Shown piece after piece: positions 21,030 to 30,698 of a DNA stretch of 64,000 bases (position 1 is the first letter of the stretch; every line of letters starts with the position of its first letter). This stretch comes from Shinella fusca. Its GTDB lineage: Bacteria; Pseudomonadota; Alphaproteobacteria; Rhizobiales; Rhizobiaceae. Both the position numbers and the translations under genes were made by a program. The notes beneath the pieces are model-generated. The model ran no database searches, was not told where the DNA came from, and saw only the letters and a program-made list of their open reading frames with translations. The DNA lies in assembly GCF_014203155.1 (NCBI RefSeq), contig NZ_JACHIK010000007.1, positions 174,772 through 238,771 of the forward strand, in the 5' to 3' direction.

Positions 21030-21695
21030 ATGTACAAGAAATGCGCGCTTATCGCCGTTGCCGCGGCCTATCTTTCCGCCTGCACGACGACCGATCCCTA
21101 TACGGGTGAGCAGAAGGTCTCCAACACGGCCGGGGGCGCCGCCATCGGCGCCGGCATGGGCGCCGTCGCGGGCCTCCTGATCGGCAACAACCCCGTGCAG
21201 CGCCGCAATGCCGCGCTGATCGGCGCCGGTGTCGGCGCGCTCGCCGGCGGGGCCATCGGCAACTATATGGACAATCAGGAAGCCGAGCTGCGCGCGCAGC
21301 TCCAGGGCACGGGCGTCTCGGTGACGCGCGTCGGCGACCGCATCGTCCTCAACATGCCGTCCAACGTCACCTTCGCGACGGACCAGGACCAGGTCATCCC
21401 GCCCTTCTACCCGACGCTCGATTCCGTCGCCATCGTGCTGCGCAAGTTCGACAAGACGCTGATCGACGTCGACGGCCACACCGATTCCGTCGGCAATGCC
21501 GGCTACAACATGGACCTGTCCAACCGTCGCGCCAACTCGGTCGCCAACTACCTCGCCTCGCGCGGCGTCGATCCGCGGCGCATGTCCGCCATGGGCTACG
21601 GCCTCGAGCGGCCGATCGCCTCCAACGCGACGGAAATGGGCCGTGCGCAGAACCGGCGCGTGGAAATCTCCATCTCGCCGCTGCGCCAGGGCTGA
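21030..21695 (+). CDS. OmpA-family outer-membrane lipoprotein (YiaD-like)
   Basis: A 221-residue lipoprotein: signal peptide with lipobox LSAC (Cys18), a glycine-zipper region at about 35-85 (GGAAIGAGMGAVAGLLIGNN, then a second GAGVGALAGGAIGNYMD), and a C-terminal OmpA domain (about 105-218) with the peptidoglycan-binding stretch DGHTDSVGNAGYNMDLSNRR. It tethers the outer membrane to the cell wall. It ends 7 bases from the convergent YiiX-type peptidase gene. Confidence 0.93.
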   Translation: MYKKCALIAVAAAYLSACTTTDPYTGEQKVSNTAGGAAIGAGMGAVAGLLIGNNPVQRRNAALIGAGVGALAGGAIGNYMDNQEAELRAQLQGTGVSVTRVGDRIVLNMPSNVTFATDQDQVIPPFYPTLDSVAIVLRKFDKTLIDVDGHTDSVGNAGYNMDLSNRRANSVANYLASRGVDPRRMSAMGYGLERPIASNATEMGRAQNRRVEISISPLRQG

Positions 21696-21702
21696 CCGTC
21701 CT

Positions 21703-22527
21703 CTACGGGCCCTCGCGTTCGGGGGCCCATTCCAGCCGCTTGTAGTCGAACCCGTATTTCAGCGTCGGCTTGACGATCTCGAAATAGGGCGAGAGGTCGA
21801 AGTCGCGCGGCGTGTAGAGCGAATGATGGCGGATATGCAATATCTCCTCGCGTGAATAGGTCGAGGTCGCCGCGGCGTGGCCCGGCGCATAGGTGATGTT
21901 CGGCAGGACGGGATAGCCGATGGTCTGGAAGGCCTCGGCGATCAGCGTCGAGCAGATCGCCCGCGTCGGATCGCCCGAGCCGAAGGCGATCAGGCGGCGG
22001 CGCCAGCGCACCGGAACGGGCGGCGTCGGCAGGAAATAGCGCAGCATGTCCGTGATGTTCTTCAGGTCGTATTTGAGCCCGAGCCGCGAGACCATGAAGG
22101 CGAGCAGCGCGTCGCGGTCCTCCGGCGTCAGGCCGATGGGCCGGCAGATGCGCGTGTTGTAGGTGCGGTACTTGGTGAGCGGCACGGCGATGCAGCCATC
22201 GCCGATATTCACCTCGATGAGCTGCGGGCGCTCGGTTGCCGGAAGCGCGGCCTGGTCGAGCGTCAGCGGCGCGGCTTCGCCCACGAAGAGCGCGGCATGG
22301 GACCATGTCGACTGCGTGAGGTACTTGATCGCCGCCGAGACCTTCTGGTTGCCCTCGATGAGCAGCACGTCGCCGGGCCTGAGCGTGCGCGCCAGCGTTT
22401 CGGGATCGGAGGGCGTATAGGGCTCGTAGCCGGAGGTCTGGGACTGCAGCTTGTCGGCAAGACGGCGGCCGAGGCGGTCGAGCAGCGTGTCGCGGCTTGC
22501 GGAAAGCGGCTTCAGTCCTGCGGTCAC
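21703..22527 (-). CDS. YiiX-type permuted papain-like amidase/peptidase (C92, NlpC/P60-like)
   Basis: A 274-residue protein of the permuted papain-like group. The catalytic order is His77 (STWSHAALFVG), Glu105 (LIEVNIGDG) and Cys192 (AICSTLIAEAF), that is, Cys after His, the reverse of ordinary papain. RPGDVLLIEGN marks the fold start. Relatives hydrolyse amide or ester bonds in lipids, peptides or cell wall. No signal peptide is seen, so it may be cytosolic. The start is taken as GTG 22527 with AAGGGACGAG before it; a TTG at 22572 is the longer option. Confidence 0.75.
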   Translation of the reverse strand: MTAGLKPLSASRDTLLDRLGRRLADKLQSQTSGYEPYTPSDPETLARTLRPGDVLLIEGNQKVSAAIKYLTQSTWSHAALFVGEAAPLTLDQAALPATERPQLIEVNIGDGCIAVPLTKYRTYNTRICRPIGLTPEDRDALLAFMVSRLGLKYDLKNITDMLRYFLPTPPVPVRWRRRLIAFGSGDPTRAICSTLIAEAFQTIGYPVLPNITYAPGHAAATSTYSREEILHIRHHSLYTPRDFDLSPYFEIVKPTLKYGFDYKRLEWAPEREGP

Positions 22528-22613
22528 GTCTCGTCCCTTGCATCCATCGGCCGCCACTCTAACCGCACGCAAGGCTTGCTGTCGAGGTTGACCATGCGCG
22601 GCTCCATCCTATA

Positions 22614-22630
22614 TTTAGAATTATTCTAAA
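22614..22630 (+). promoter_or_regulatory. Irr box (iron control element) over the mbfA promoter
   Basis: TTTAGAATTATTCTAAA is an exact TTTAGAA-N3-TTCTAAA, the iron control element bound by the heme-sensing regulator Irr in Rhizobiales. It overlaps the -10 region of a promoter with TTGACC at 22588-22593 and TATATT at 22610-22615 (16-base spacer), and ends 14 bases before the mbfA ATG. Overlap with the core promoter fits repression under low iron, as reported for mbfA in relatives. Confidence 0.85.
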
Positions 22631-22644
22631 CTGGATAGTCCGCG

Positions 22645-23628
22645 ATGTTCTTCCGCTTCTCCCGCACCGGCAAACGCAGCCTCGAATCCCTGAGCGAACA
22701 GGAGATCCTGGCGCTCGCCATTTCCTCGGAGGAGGACGACGGGCGCATCTACCTTGCCTATGCCGATGCGCTGCGGGAGGCCTATCCCCATTCCGCCCGC
22801 GTCTTCGAGGAGATGGCGGCGGAGGAGAGCCACCATCGTCAGCTCCTGATCGACCGGCATGTCGCCCGCTTCGGCGAGCGCATCCCGCTCGTCCGGCGCG
22901 AATATGTCCGCGATTTCCCCGAGCGCAAGCCCGACTGGCTGATCCGCAACATGCCGCTCGAAAAGATCCGCGCGCAGGCCGAGGCGATGGAGGCGGCCGC
23001 CCACCGCTTCTATCTGGAGGCGGCCGCCCGCACGCAGGACGCGGCGACGCGCAAGCTGCTCGGCGACCTCGCCCTTGCGGAAAAGTCCCATGAATCGCTC
23101 GCACGGCGGCTCGGCGAAAAGCACACGCCGCAGGACGTGAAGGCGGAGGAGGACGAGACGGCGCGCCGGCAGTTCGTGCTGACCTACGTGCAGCCCGGCC
23201 TTGCCGGCCTGATGGACGGCTCGGTCTCCACGCTCGCGCCGATCTTCGCCGCCGCCTTCGCCACGCAGGATACCTGGCAGACCTTCCTCGTCGGCCTCTC
23301 GGCCTCGGTCGGCGCGGGCATCTCGATGGGTTTCACGGAAGCCGCCCATGACGACGGCAAGCTCTCCGGCCGCGGCTCGCCGGTCAGGCGCGGCCTTGCC
23401 TCGGGCATCATGACGGCGCTCGGCGGCCTCGGCCACGCGCTGCCCTACCTCATCCCGAATTTCATGCTGGCGACCTCCATCGCGGTCATGGTCGTCTTCG
23501 TGGAGCTCTGGGCCATCGCCTTCATCCAGAACCGCTACATGGAAACGCCGTTCCTGCGCGCCGTCCTCCAGGTCGTCCTCGGCGGCAGCCTGGTCCTCGC
23601 CGCCGGCATCCTCATCGGCAACGCCTGA
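22645..23628 (+). CDS. mbfA: Membrane-bound ferritin MbfA, iron exporter
   Basis: A 327-residue fusion: an N-terminal erythrin/ferritin-like di-iron domain (about 15-160, with LAISSEEDDGRIYLAYADAL and AAEESHHRQLL supplying Glu and His ligands) and a C-terminal VIT1-type transporter domain (about 170-327) with LAGLMDGSVSTLAPIFAAAF and GISMGFTEA. MbfA detoxifies excess iron and peroxide by binding Fe(II) and exporting it across the inner membrane. The Irr box just upstream agrees with this. It is monocistronic; the next gene is convergent. Confidence 0.95.
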   Translation: MFFRFSRTGKRSLESLSEQEILALAISSEEDDGRIYLAYADALREAYPHSARVFEEMAAEESHHRQLLIDRHVARFGERIPLVRREYVRDFPERKPDWLIRNMPLEKIRAQAEAMEAAAHRFYLEAAARTQDAATRKLLGDLALAEKSHESLARRLGEKHTPQDVKAEEDETARRQFVLTYVQPGLAGLMDGSVSTLAPIFAAAFATQDTWQTFLVGLSASVGAGISMGFTEAAHDDGKLSGRGSPVRRGLASGIMTALGGLGHALPYLIPNFMLATSIAVMVVFVELWAIAFIQNRYMETPFLRAVLQVVLGGSLVLAAGILIGNA

Positions 23629-23640
23629 CGGGGTGCCCGG

Positions 23641-24492
23641 TCAGCCGAGCCGCACCCAGTCCGCCGCTTCCAGCACATAGGGCGCGAAGAGGAAATCGCG
23701 GATTGCGGCGATCCGCTCCTGCGACCAGTCGATCAACACGAAATGCGCAGGCGCCGCCATCGGGCCGCCGGCATCGAAGACCAGCATGGCCGGCCGCCCC
23801 TCGACCGCTCCGAGGGCAAAGCGCCACTTCGTTTCCTGCGCATAGCGCGTGAAGTAGGAACCGATCCGGTCGCGCCCCTGCAGGTGGAGCCGGTTCACCA
23901 GGTCCAGCTTCACGTCGTCGGCCAGCATGGCGCGGATCGTGTCGAAATCGCCGCTGCGGAAGAGCTCGACATAGGCGGCGATCCTGCGCCGGTCCGTATC
24001 GGACATCAGCGGCAATCGCGTGTCCTCGGGCGCCTCGGCCAGTTCCCGCAGCCCGGCGCGCCCGCGCTGTAGCGCCGACTTGGCCGCCGCCGCTGAACAT
24101 CCCGCAATGCCCGCGATTTCCTCGACGGAATGGCCGAGGACGTCCTTCAGGATGACCGCGCAGCGCTGAAGCTCCGGCAGCCGGAGGAACGTCCGGAAGC
24201 CGATCGCGACGATATCCGCCTCGGGCATGGGCGCGGCCTCCATGTCCTCGGTGAGGGGCACGACCGTGGCCCGGGCCTTGCCGCGCAGGAAGTCGAGGCT
24301 CGCATTGTGGGCGATGCGGAACAGCCAGCCGTCGAGATTGTCTACTTCCGCCCCCTGGCTTCGCGCATGAAGCGCCTTGACGAGGGCGTCCTGGAGAACG
24401 TCCTCGCCGCTGACGGCCGAGCCCGTCATGCGCGCGCAGTAGCGGTGAAGGCGCGGCCGCAGCGCTTTCAGGCGATCCTCGAAGTCGTCCAT
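23641..24492 (-). CDS. ECF sigma factor with SnoaL-like C-terminal extension
   Basis: A 283-residue sigma factor: region 2 at about residues 10-75 (LHRYCARMTGSAVSGEDVLQ), region 4 at about 110-160 (LPELQRCAVILKDVLGHSVE, then a helix-turn-helix), and a SnoaL/NTF2-like domain to the C-terminus. This matches ECF41/ECF56-type sigmas, where the extension replaces a separate anti-sigma factor and tunes activity. There is no anti-sigma gene nearby. The start 24492 has GGGAGCGG before it; 24519 is possible. It lies 27 bases after the ABM-domain gene in the same direction. Confidence 0.88.
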   Translation of the reverse strand: MDDFEDRLKALRPRLHRYCARMTGSAVSGEDVLQDALVKALHARSQGAEVDNLDGWLFRIAHNASLDFLRGKARATVVPLTEDMEAAPMPEADIVAIGFRTFLRLPELQRCAVILKDVLGHSVEEIAGIAGCSAAAAKSALQRGRAGLRELAEAPEDTRLPLMSDTDRRRIAAYVELFRSGDFDTIRAMLADDVKLDLVNRLHLQGRDRIGSYFTRYAQETKWRFALGAVEGRPAMLVFDAGGPMAAPAHFVLIDWSQERIAAIRDFLFAPYVLEAADWVRLG

Positions 24493-24519
24493 GTCCGCTC
24501 CCTGCCGCGGGCCGTCCAT

Positions 24520-24825
24520 TTATTCGTGCCGGATGTCGAGGACCGGCGCCCCCATCACCGAATCCAGGCTGGCGAGTTCGCGGATTTTCGGAAAATAGGC
24601 CTTCATGCGCGGATCCTCGCGCATCGCCGCGACGGCGGCAGGGCTCTCCCATTCCGAATGGATGACGACGCTGGCGCCGTCGCTCGCCGCGATCAACCGG
24701 GTCGCCTTCCAGCCGGCCAGCGTGCGGATCACCGTCTCGGTGTTCTCCTTCAGGAGCGCGATCAGCGCCTCCTGCCTTGCGGGCTCGACCTTCAGCACAT
24801 TGATGAGGGTAACGGGATCGGACAT
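24520..24825 (-). CDS. Antibiotic-biosynthesis-monooxygenase (ABM) domain protein
   Basis: A 101-residue ferredoxin-like alpha/beta protein with one ABM domain: VTLINVLKVEPARQEALIAL at the N-terminus, WKATRLI and VVIHSEWESPAAVAAM in the middle. ABM proteins act as small dimeric monooxygenases or as quinone/heme handling proteins. It is upstream of, and co-directional with, the ECF sigma gene. ECF41-type sigmas normally control an adjacent oxidoreductase or decarboxylase, so this gene is the likely target. That is inference. Confidence 0.8.
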   Translation of the reverse strand: MSDPVTLINVLKVEPARQEALIALLKENTETVIRTLAGWKATRLIAASDGASVVIHSEWESPAAVAAMREDPRMKAYFPKIRELASLDSVMGAPVLDIRHE

Positions 24826-24908
24826 GGCATGCTTCCTTCTGTTTCGGATATGCCAGGGACGATCCTCAGGGCGCAAACGGATCGCGAGACCGGAAATTTT
24901 TCGACGGT

Positions 24909-24945
24909 ATCGAAAGAAACGGCCGCTATCTGCGATAGCGGCCGT
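24909..24945 (-). terminator. Rho-independent terminator after guaA
   Basis: A perfect 12-bp stem (ACGGCCGCTATC at 24919-24930 and its complement at 24934-24945) with a 3-base loop. On the minus strand it is followed by TTTCTTTCG. It is 22 bases beyond the guaA stop codon. Confidence 0.85.
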
Positions 24946-24966
24946 CATCCTGTCAGGAATGCGGGA

Positions 24967-26529
<1,563 letters not shown>

Positions 26530-26582
26530 GGCGAGCCTTTAAAGAATATCCGCGCGGCGCGCAACGGGGGATTGCCGGATTT

Positions 26583-27227
26583 TCAGCCGTTGGAAACGAT
26601 GCCGCTGCCCGCGACGGCCGCCTCCAGCCTGTCGACGGCGGCGGCGAGCTTCTCGTCGATGACGTGGAGATATTCCGTCCAGCCGCCGATATGGGTGAGC
26701 TCCGCCTTGCCGTCGGAAATACCGCGCAGGCCGATGAACGGGACGCCGAAGGCCTGGCAGGCGCGCAGCGCCCCGTAGGTCTCCATGTCCACCATGTCGG
26801 CGTCGATCGCCGCATAGGCCGCGCCGGAGACGATGTTGGCGCCCGTCGAAAGCCGCGCCGCTGGAATGCCGGGAATGCGTACCAGCAGCGGCACCTCCGC
26901 CGGCAGGTCGAGGAAGGGTGTCGCGCCGCGGGTGAAGCCGAGGGGCGAGGCGTCCATGTCGCGGTAGGAGACGGAAATCGCCTGGTAGATGCCGGTCTGC
27001 TCCAGCGTGGCGGAGCCGGCGGAGCCGAGCGAGACGACGAAATCGGGAAGGTTTCCTCCCGCCTCCAGATGGCAGAGGGCGAGCGTCAGTTGCACGGCGG
27101 CCTCGACCGGGCCGACGCCGGTCATGAAGGGCGCGATGCGGGCCTTCAGGTGCGGGCCGTATTCGGCGTCCACCGCCATGACATAGAGGATGCGCCTGTC
27201 TGCGACGGTCTTGAGGGTGAAGCTCAT
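26583..27227 (-). CDS. 5'-methylthioadenosine/S-adenosylhomocysteine nucleosidase-like phosphorylase-family protein
   Basis: A 214-residue member of the PNP/UDP family. It shows LGSAGSA (phosphate or ribose loop), DMVDMETYGALRA (the Met-Glu that holds the ribose hydroxyls) and RGISDG (catalytic Asp). These fit MTA/SAH nucleosidase, which cleaves the glycosidic bond in methionine salvage and quorum-signal turnover. The enzyme is shorter than E. coli MtnN, so another nucleosidase substrate is possible. Its ATG overlaps the stop of the thioesterase gene by ATGA, so the two are coupled. Confidence 0.8.
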   Translation of the reverse strand: MSFTLKTVADRRILYVMAVDAEYGPHLKARIAPFMTGVGPVEAAVQLTLALCHLEAGGNLPDFVVSLGSAGSATLEQTGIYQAISVSYRDMDASPLGFTRGATPFLDLPAEVPLLVRIPGIPAARLSTGANIVSGAAYAAIDADMVDMETYGALRACQAFGVPFIGLRGISDGKAELTHIGGWTEYLHVIDEKLAAAVDRLEAAVAGSGIVSNG

Positions 27228-27673
27228 CCGGCGATGTCCTCCCGGCCGCGCACGACCATCATCGTGCCGGTCATGGAGGCGATCAGCTTGGCGGGGCCGT
27301 CCGAGATGGCATAGCCGCGCCCGTCCGCCACGATGATGTTGCTGCCGGGCTTGGTGACCTCGCCGCGGAAGAGGAAGCGCTCGCCGCGCCCCGGCGACAT
27401 GAGGTTGACCTTGAACTCGATGGTGAGGATGGAAGCGTCCGCGTCGATCACCGAATAGGCAGCATAGCCGCAGGCGGTGTCGAGCGCGGCGGAGATGATG
27501 CCCGCGTGGAGGAAACCGTGCTGCTGCGTCAGCTTCGCGTCGAAGGGCAGCTCGATCTCCACCGTGCCGTGCTCGATGCGGGTGAGCTCGGCGCCGATCA
27601 GCCGCATGGCCGCCTGCTTGCTGAAGCTCCTGGCGATACGGCCGGAGAAATCCGGCGGGGGAAAATCCGTCAT
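27224..27673 (-). CDS. PaaI-type hotdog-fold thioesterase
   Basis: A 149-residue single hotdog domain with the family signature QQHGFLHAGIISAALDTACGY split as LTQQHGFLHAG and ISAALDTACGYAA, the central helix carrying the catalytic acid (Asp65). It hydrolyses acyl-CoA thioesters; the substrate is undefined. It is translationally coupled (4-base overlap) to the nucleosidase gene downstream, a pairing that suggests a shared salvage role but does not prove it. Confidence 0.88.
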   Translation of the reverse strand: MTDFPPPDFSGRIARSFSKQAAMRLIGAELTRIEHGTVEIELPFDAKLTQQHGFLHAGIISAALDTACGYAAYSVIDADASILTIEFKVNLMSPGRGERFLFRGEVTKPGSNIIVADGRGYAISDGPAKLIASMTGTMMVVRGREDIAG

Positions 27674-27765
27674 CGTGCTTCCATGGTCGCGGCGAGGGGC
27701 CGCAATTGCATGCGCGGAGGTTTGCATGCTCCATGTTGCACTGCAAGAGCGATGACGGATTTGCC

Positions 27766-28221
27766 TCAGTTCAAGGCGAGAATCGCGATGTTGAGCGCGC
27801 TCGCGAAGAGCGTCCAGGCGAGATAGGGCAGGAACAGCAGCGCGGCCGTCCGGTCCTGCCGCCAGGACGCGGCGATGAAGCCGGCGACCGAGACGACGAG
27901 GGCGATCACGACGATCAGCGCCGCCGCCGGATCGTGCAGGCCGAAGAAGGCTGGCGACCAGGCGAAGTTGAAGACGAGCTGCGCGAACCACAGCCGCATC
28001 GCCATGGTGCGGCGGAAGGAGAGCCAGGTGCGCGCGCCCACGACGCCGATGATGAGGTAGAGGATGCTCCAGACCGGCGCGAACACCCAGTTCGGCGGGT
28101 TGAAGGCGGGCTTGGCGAGCGATGCGTACCATCCGTCGGGGATATTGTTGGCGCCGATGAGAAGGCCGCCGCCGAGAACGAGGATGATGAAGGCGAGATA
28201 GACGAGGGATCTGTTCTGCAT
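27766..28221 (-). CDS. tspO: TspO/MBR tryptophan-rich sensory protein
   Basis: A 151-residue membrane protein of five helices. It has the family signatures WYASLAKPAFNPPNWVFAP and WSILYLIIGV, FNFAWSPAFF, and many tryptophans. TspO binds porphyrins and modulates their degradation and transport; in rhizobia and Rhodobacter it takes part in oxygen/nutrient-responsive regulation. The gene is alone between the thioesterase and the DUF1513 gene on the same strand. Confidence 0.95.
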   Translation of the reverse strand: MQNRSLVYLAFIILVLGGGLLIGANNIPDGWYASLAKPAFNPPNWVFAPVWSILYLIIGVVGARTWLSFRRTMAMRLWFAQLVFNFAWSPAFFGLHDPAAALIVVIALVVSVAGFIAASWRQDRTAALLFLPYLAWTLFASALNIAILALN

Positions 28222-28263
28222 GGGCGGAAAGGTAGGGCGCCGCGTGCGATCGTCCAGACGGTC

Positions 28264-29367
28264 TCAGCGCGGCGGTGCAAGCCCGGCGATATGCTGGTCC
28301 CACGCCACATCCGCGCGGCGGCCGGCGAAGCGGCCGTCATAGGACGAGACGGCAAAACCGTGCGGCGCGGCGGCGATGCCGGCGGCATCCGGCACGTCCT
28401 CCTCGCGAAGGACGCGGCCGCTTTCGGCGTCGAGCACGACGAAGCGCCCGCCGTTCGGCGAGGTGAGGCCGACCAGCCCCTCGCGCCGGTTGACGGCGAT
28501 GGCCCCGACATAGTTGGCAAGGCCGATGGTGGTCTCCTCCGGCAGGGAGAGAAAAGTCAGGTCCTCGCCCTTGCCGAAATGGCCGACGAGCGGCGGCAGG
28601 TCGTTGCGTGGCCCCTCGTACTGGCAGGCGAACCAGATGCGGCCCTTTTCGTCGAGGTCGACATGGCGGGTGGAGAGCTGGCGCAGCTTTTCCGGCAACG
28701 CGTGCCGCTGGACGAGGCCGCCCGTCGCCGCGTCGATGAGGGCGAGCGAAGGCTCCATATGGTCGAGGTTCAGCTTGGTGCGGCCGAAATCCGGATGGGT
28801 CTCGATGCCGCCGTTCGCCGCGATCAGCAGCCGGCCGTCGTCGCTGACGGAAAGGTCGTGCGTGCCGATGCCGTAGGTGGAGTATTCGCCGATGCGGCGA
28901 TAGCCGTCGCGCGCGTCGTAGAGGCCGATCACGCCGCGGTTGGCGTCGAAATCGTTCTCGCTGGCATAGAGCAGCCGCCCGTCCGGCGAAAAGCAGCCGT
29001 GGCCGAAGAAATGCCGGTCCTCGGCGGCGGCGATGGTGACGGGCGCGGCCTTGCCGCCGCGGTCGATGACGAGGGCGAAGGTGCCCGGCCGCCGGGCGAA
29101 GGCGACGAGATGGTTCGTCGCGGGCGAATAGGCCATGCCGTGGCTGCGGGCCGGCAGCGGCGTTCGGTCGATCACCGTGCCGTCCTCCGACAGGACCGCG
29201 ATGGCGAACCGACCCGCATGGTCCATGCAGCCCGAGGCGAAGACCGCATCGGCGCGGGCGAGCGCGAAGGCGGCGCGCGGGCCGAGCGTCGCCAGCCACG
29301 CCGCGCCCGCCATGCGCAGGAACGCGCGGCGGTCGAGGAGGGCGCTTGCCGTTGCGGCCGTTCGCAT
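28264..29367 (-). CDS. DUF1513 periplasmic beta-propeller-like protein, last gene of imelysin operon
   Basis: A 367-residue exported protein with a Tat-type signal (DRRAFLRMAGAAWLATLG, twin Arg13-Arg14). The body reads as a WD/YVTN-like propeller with repeats such as FSPDGRLLYASEND and SVSDDGRLLIAANGG. No catalytic residue is known for DUF1513. The start codon shares one base with the stop of the second imelysin gene (TGATG), so the protein is made in step with it. A Tat signal implies folding, perhaps with a cofactor, before export. Confidence 0.9.
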   Translation of the reverse strand: MRTAATASALLDRRAFLRMAGAAWLATLGPRAAFALARADAVFASGCMDHAGRFAIAVLSEDGTVIDRTPLPARSHGMAYSPATNHLVAFARRPGTFALVIDRGGKAAPVTIAAAEDRHFFGHGCFSPDGRLLYASENDFDANRGVIGLYDARDGYRRIGEYSTYGIGTHDLSVSDDGRLLIAANGGIETHPDFGRTKLNLDHMEPSLALIDAATGGLVQRHALPEKLRQLSTRHVDLDEKGRIWFACQYEGPRNDLPPLVGHFGKGEDLTFLSLPEETTIGLANYVGAIAVNRREGLVGLTSPNGGRFVVLDAESGRVLREEDVPDAAGIAAAPHGFAVSSYDGRFAGRRADVAWDQHIAGLAPPR

Positions 29368-30698
29368 CAGTCGCCGTCCGCGAAGGAGAAGCCGGCGCCA
29401 AGCCCGATGGCGCCGCCGAAATCGCCGTTGAGGCTGACGATCAGGTCGCGCGTGTTGACGAGCAGGAAGGCGATCTTTTGCTGTTCGGCGGGCGTCGTGA
29501 CGGCCTTCTCGATATCGGGATCGGCGGTCCGGACGACATTGCGCAGCGCCGTCAGCACGAAGTCGACATTGCCGCTGAGCGAGGTGTGGCCGGGATCGAC
29601 GAATTCGGCGATGCCGGATTTGTCGAACAGGGTCTGAAGGCCCTCGAAATTGGCGTCGATCGATGTCCATGTGTTGCCGGAGCGCCAGAAGACGGCCGAT
29701 TTCGGCCGCGCCGTGCCGCCGTTGCGGTAGAAGGTCTCGATGCGCTGGTCGCGCACCGCCTCCGCGCCGTGGACGAGAATGCCGAGCAGGGCCGTCATCG
29801 CCTCCTTGCCGGTACGGAAGACGGGGTTCTGCGGGCCGGGATGCTTCCAGTCCTGCTGCACGCCGTCCGGCGCGTCCCAGGCCGCCGCAAGCTGGCCCGC
29901 GGTCGTCTCGATATGGGTGGCGACGGCCGCGCCGTAGCGGCAGCGGAAGCTTTCCGGCGCCGACATCAGCGTTTCGGAGCCGGTGCCGTAGAGCACGAAT
30001 TCGAGCGCGCCGAAACCCTGGATCGCCACGCTCTTGCCCGCCATGTTGGCGGGGTCGGTATCGGCCTCGTCCGGTTGCTGCAGCAGCGCCTGCACCTGCT
30101 TGAGGCCCGTGCTCTTGCGGTCGGGATAGAAGAGGATGCGTTCGAAGCGGTTGTCGTTGAGCACCGGGCCGATGCGCACGATCTCGATGCGGCCCCAGTC
30201 GGTGACGGCCTGCCGGAAGGCCGCGTCCAGCACCTTGCGCGAGTCCTCCGAGGGCGCCTTGCAGAAGGCCGCGGTCGCCTTGGCGAGCGCCCCGGCGGAG
30301 GCGTGGAAGGCGCGGTAGCCAGGCCGGATGACGTCGTCCACCGCCTGCGCCATCACCGCGCCGACATTGGCGTCCGTCAGCTCCGGCGGGGTTGCCTCCT
30401 GTGCGAAGGCGGGGATGGCGAAGCCGGTGGCGAGGAGGAGAGCGGCAAGGCGATGCACCCGGAGCTTACCCCCCTCTGCCCTGCCGGGCATCTCCCCCTC
30501 AAGGGGGGAGATCGGCAAGCGGCGGAAACCTCGCTCAAATCGCGACGTCGAAGAGGAGCGCGACAGTGCTCCATCCAATCTCCCCCCCTGAGGGGGAGAT
30601 GCCCGGCAGGGCAGAGAGGGGTGCCTCAGATGTGCCCTGCTCCACAGGCCGGCCGCGAGGGAGGAGACGAAGCAGAGGAGGGATAGGCGCCGGGTCAT
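29367..30698 (-). CDS. Second imelysin-family (M75) periplasmic protein, signal region carrying a repeat insertion
   Basis: An open frame of 443 codons whose mature imelysin domain starts near residue 101 (after FAIPAFAQ). Imelysins are helical periplasmic proteins linked to iron uptake. In place of the family GxHxxE this copy has GFGALE (228-233), lacking the histidine. The ATG at 30698 is fused to the upstream stop (TGATG), giving a first hydrophobic stretch (residues 5-18). Residues about 25-79 are encoded by a RIME-like palindrome, and a second, better signal peptide follows at 81-100. Alternative starts are ATG 30491 and GTG 30458, which would omit most of the insert. Confidence 0.85.
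   Translation of the reverse strand: MTRRLSLLCFVSSLAAGLWSRAHLRHPSLPCRASPPQGGRLDGALSRSSSTSRFERGFRRLPISPLEGEMPGRAEGGKLRVHRLAALLLATGFAIPAFAQEATPPELTDANVGAVMAQAVDDVIRPGYRAFHASAGALAKATAAFCKAPSEDSRKVLDAAFRQAVTDWGRIEIVRIGPVLNDNRFERILFYPDRKSTGLKQVQALLQQPDEADTDPANMAGKSVAIQGFGALEFVLYGTGSETLMSAPESFRCRYGAAVATHIETTAGQLAAAWDAPDGVQQDWKHPGPQNPVFRTGKEAMTALLGILVHGAEAVRDQRIETFYRNGGTARPKSAVFWRSGNTWTSIDANFEGLQTLFDKSGIAEFVDPGHTSLSGNVDFVLTALRNVVRTADPDIEKAVTTPAEQQKIAFLLVNTRDLIVSLNGDFGGAIGLGAGFSFADGD
30468..30623. repeat. RIME-like palindromic element inside the imelysin gene
   Basis: About 156 bases with two long inverted arms. Both arms carry CTCTGCCCTGCCGGGCATCT (left, 30473-30492) or its complement (right) joined to a C-rich / G-rich inner hairpin (CTCCCCC..GGGGGAGAT). 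The arms flank a 60-base spacer. The same arm sequence recurs in the element at 53848. The structure resembles the RIME family of rhizobia (recall, not searched). Read on the minus strand it has no stop codon in the imelysin frame. Confidence 0.85.

Noticed and set aside
29367..30698. Second imelysin as a pseudogene
   Set aside because: The inserted palindrome adds no stop codon or frame change, the domain is complete, and the downstream overlap with DUF1513 is intact.
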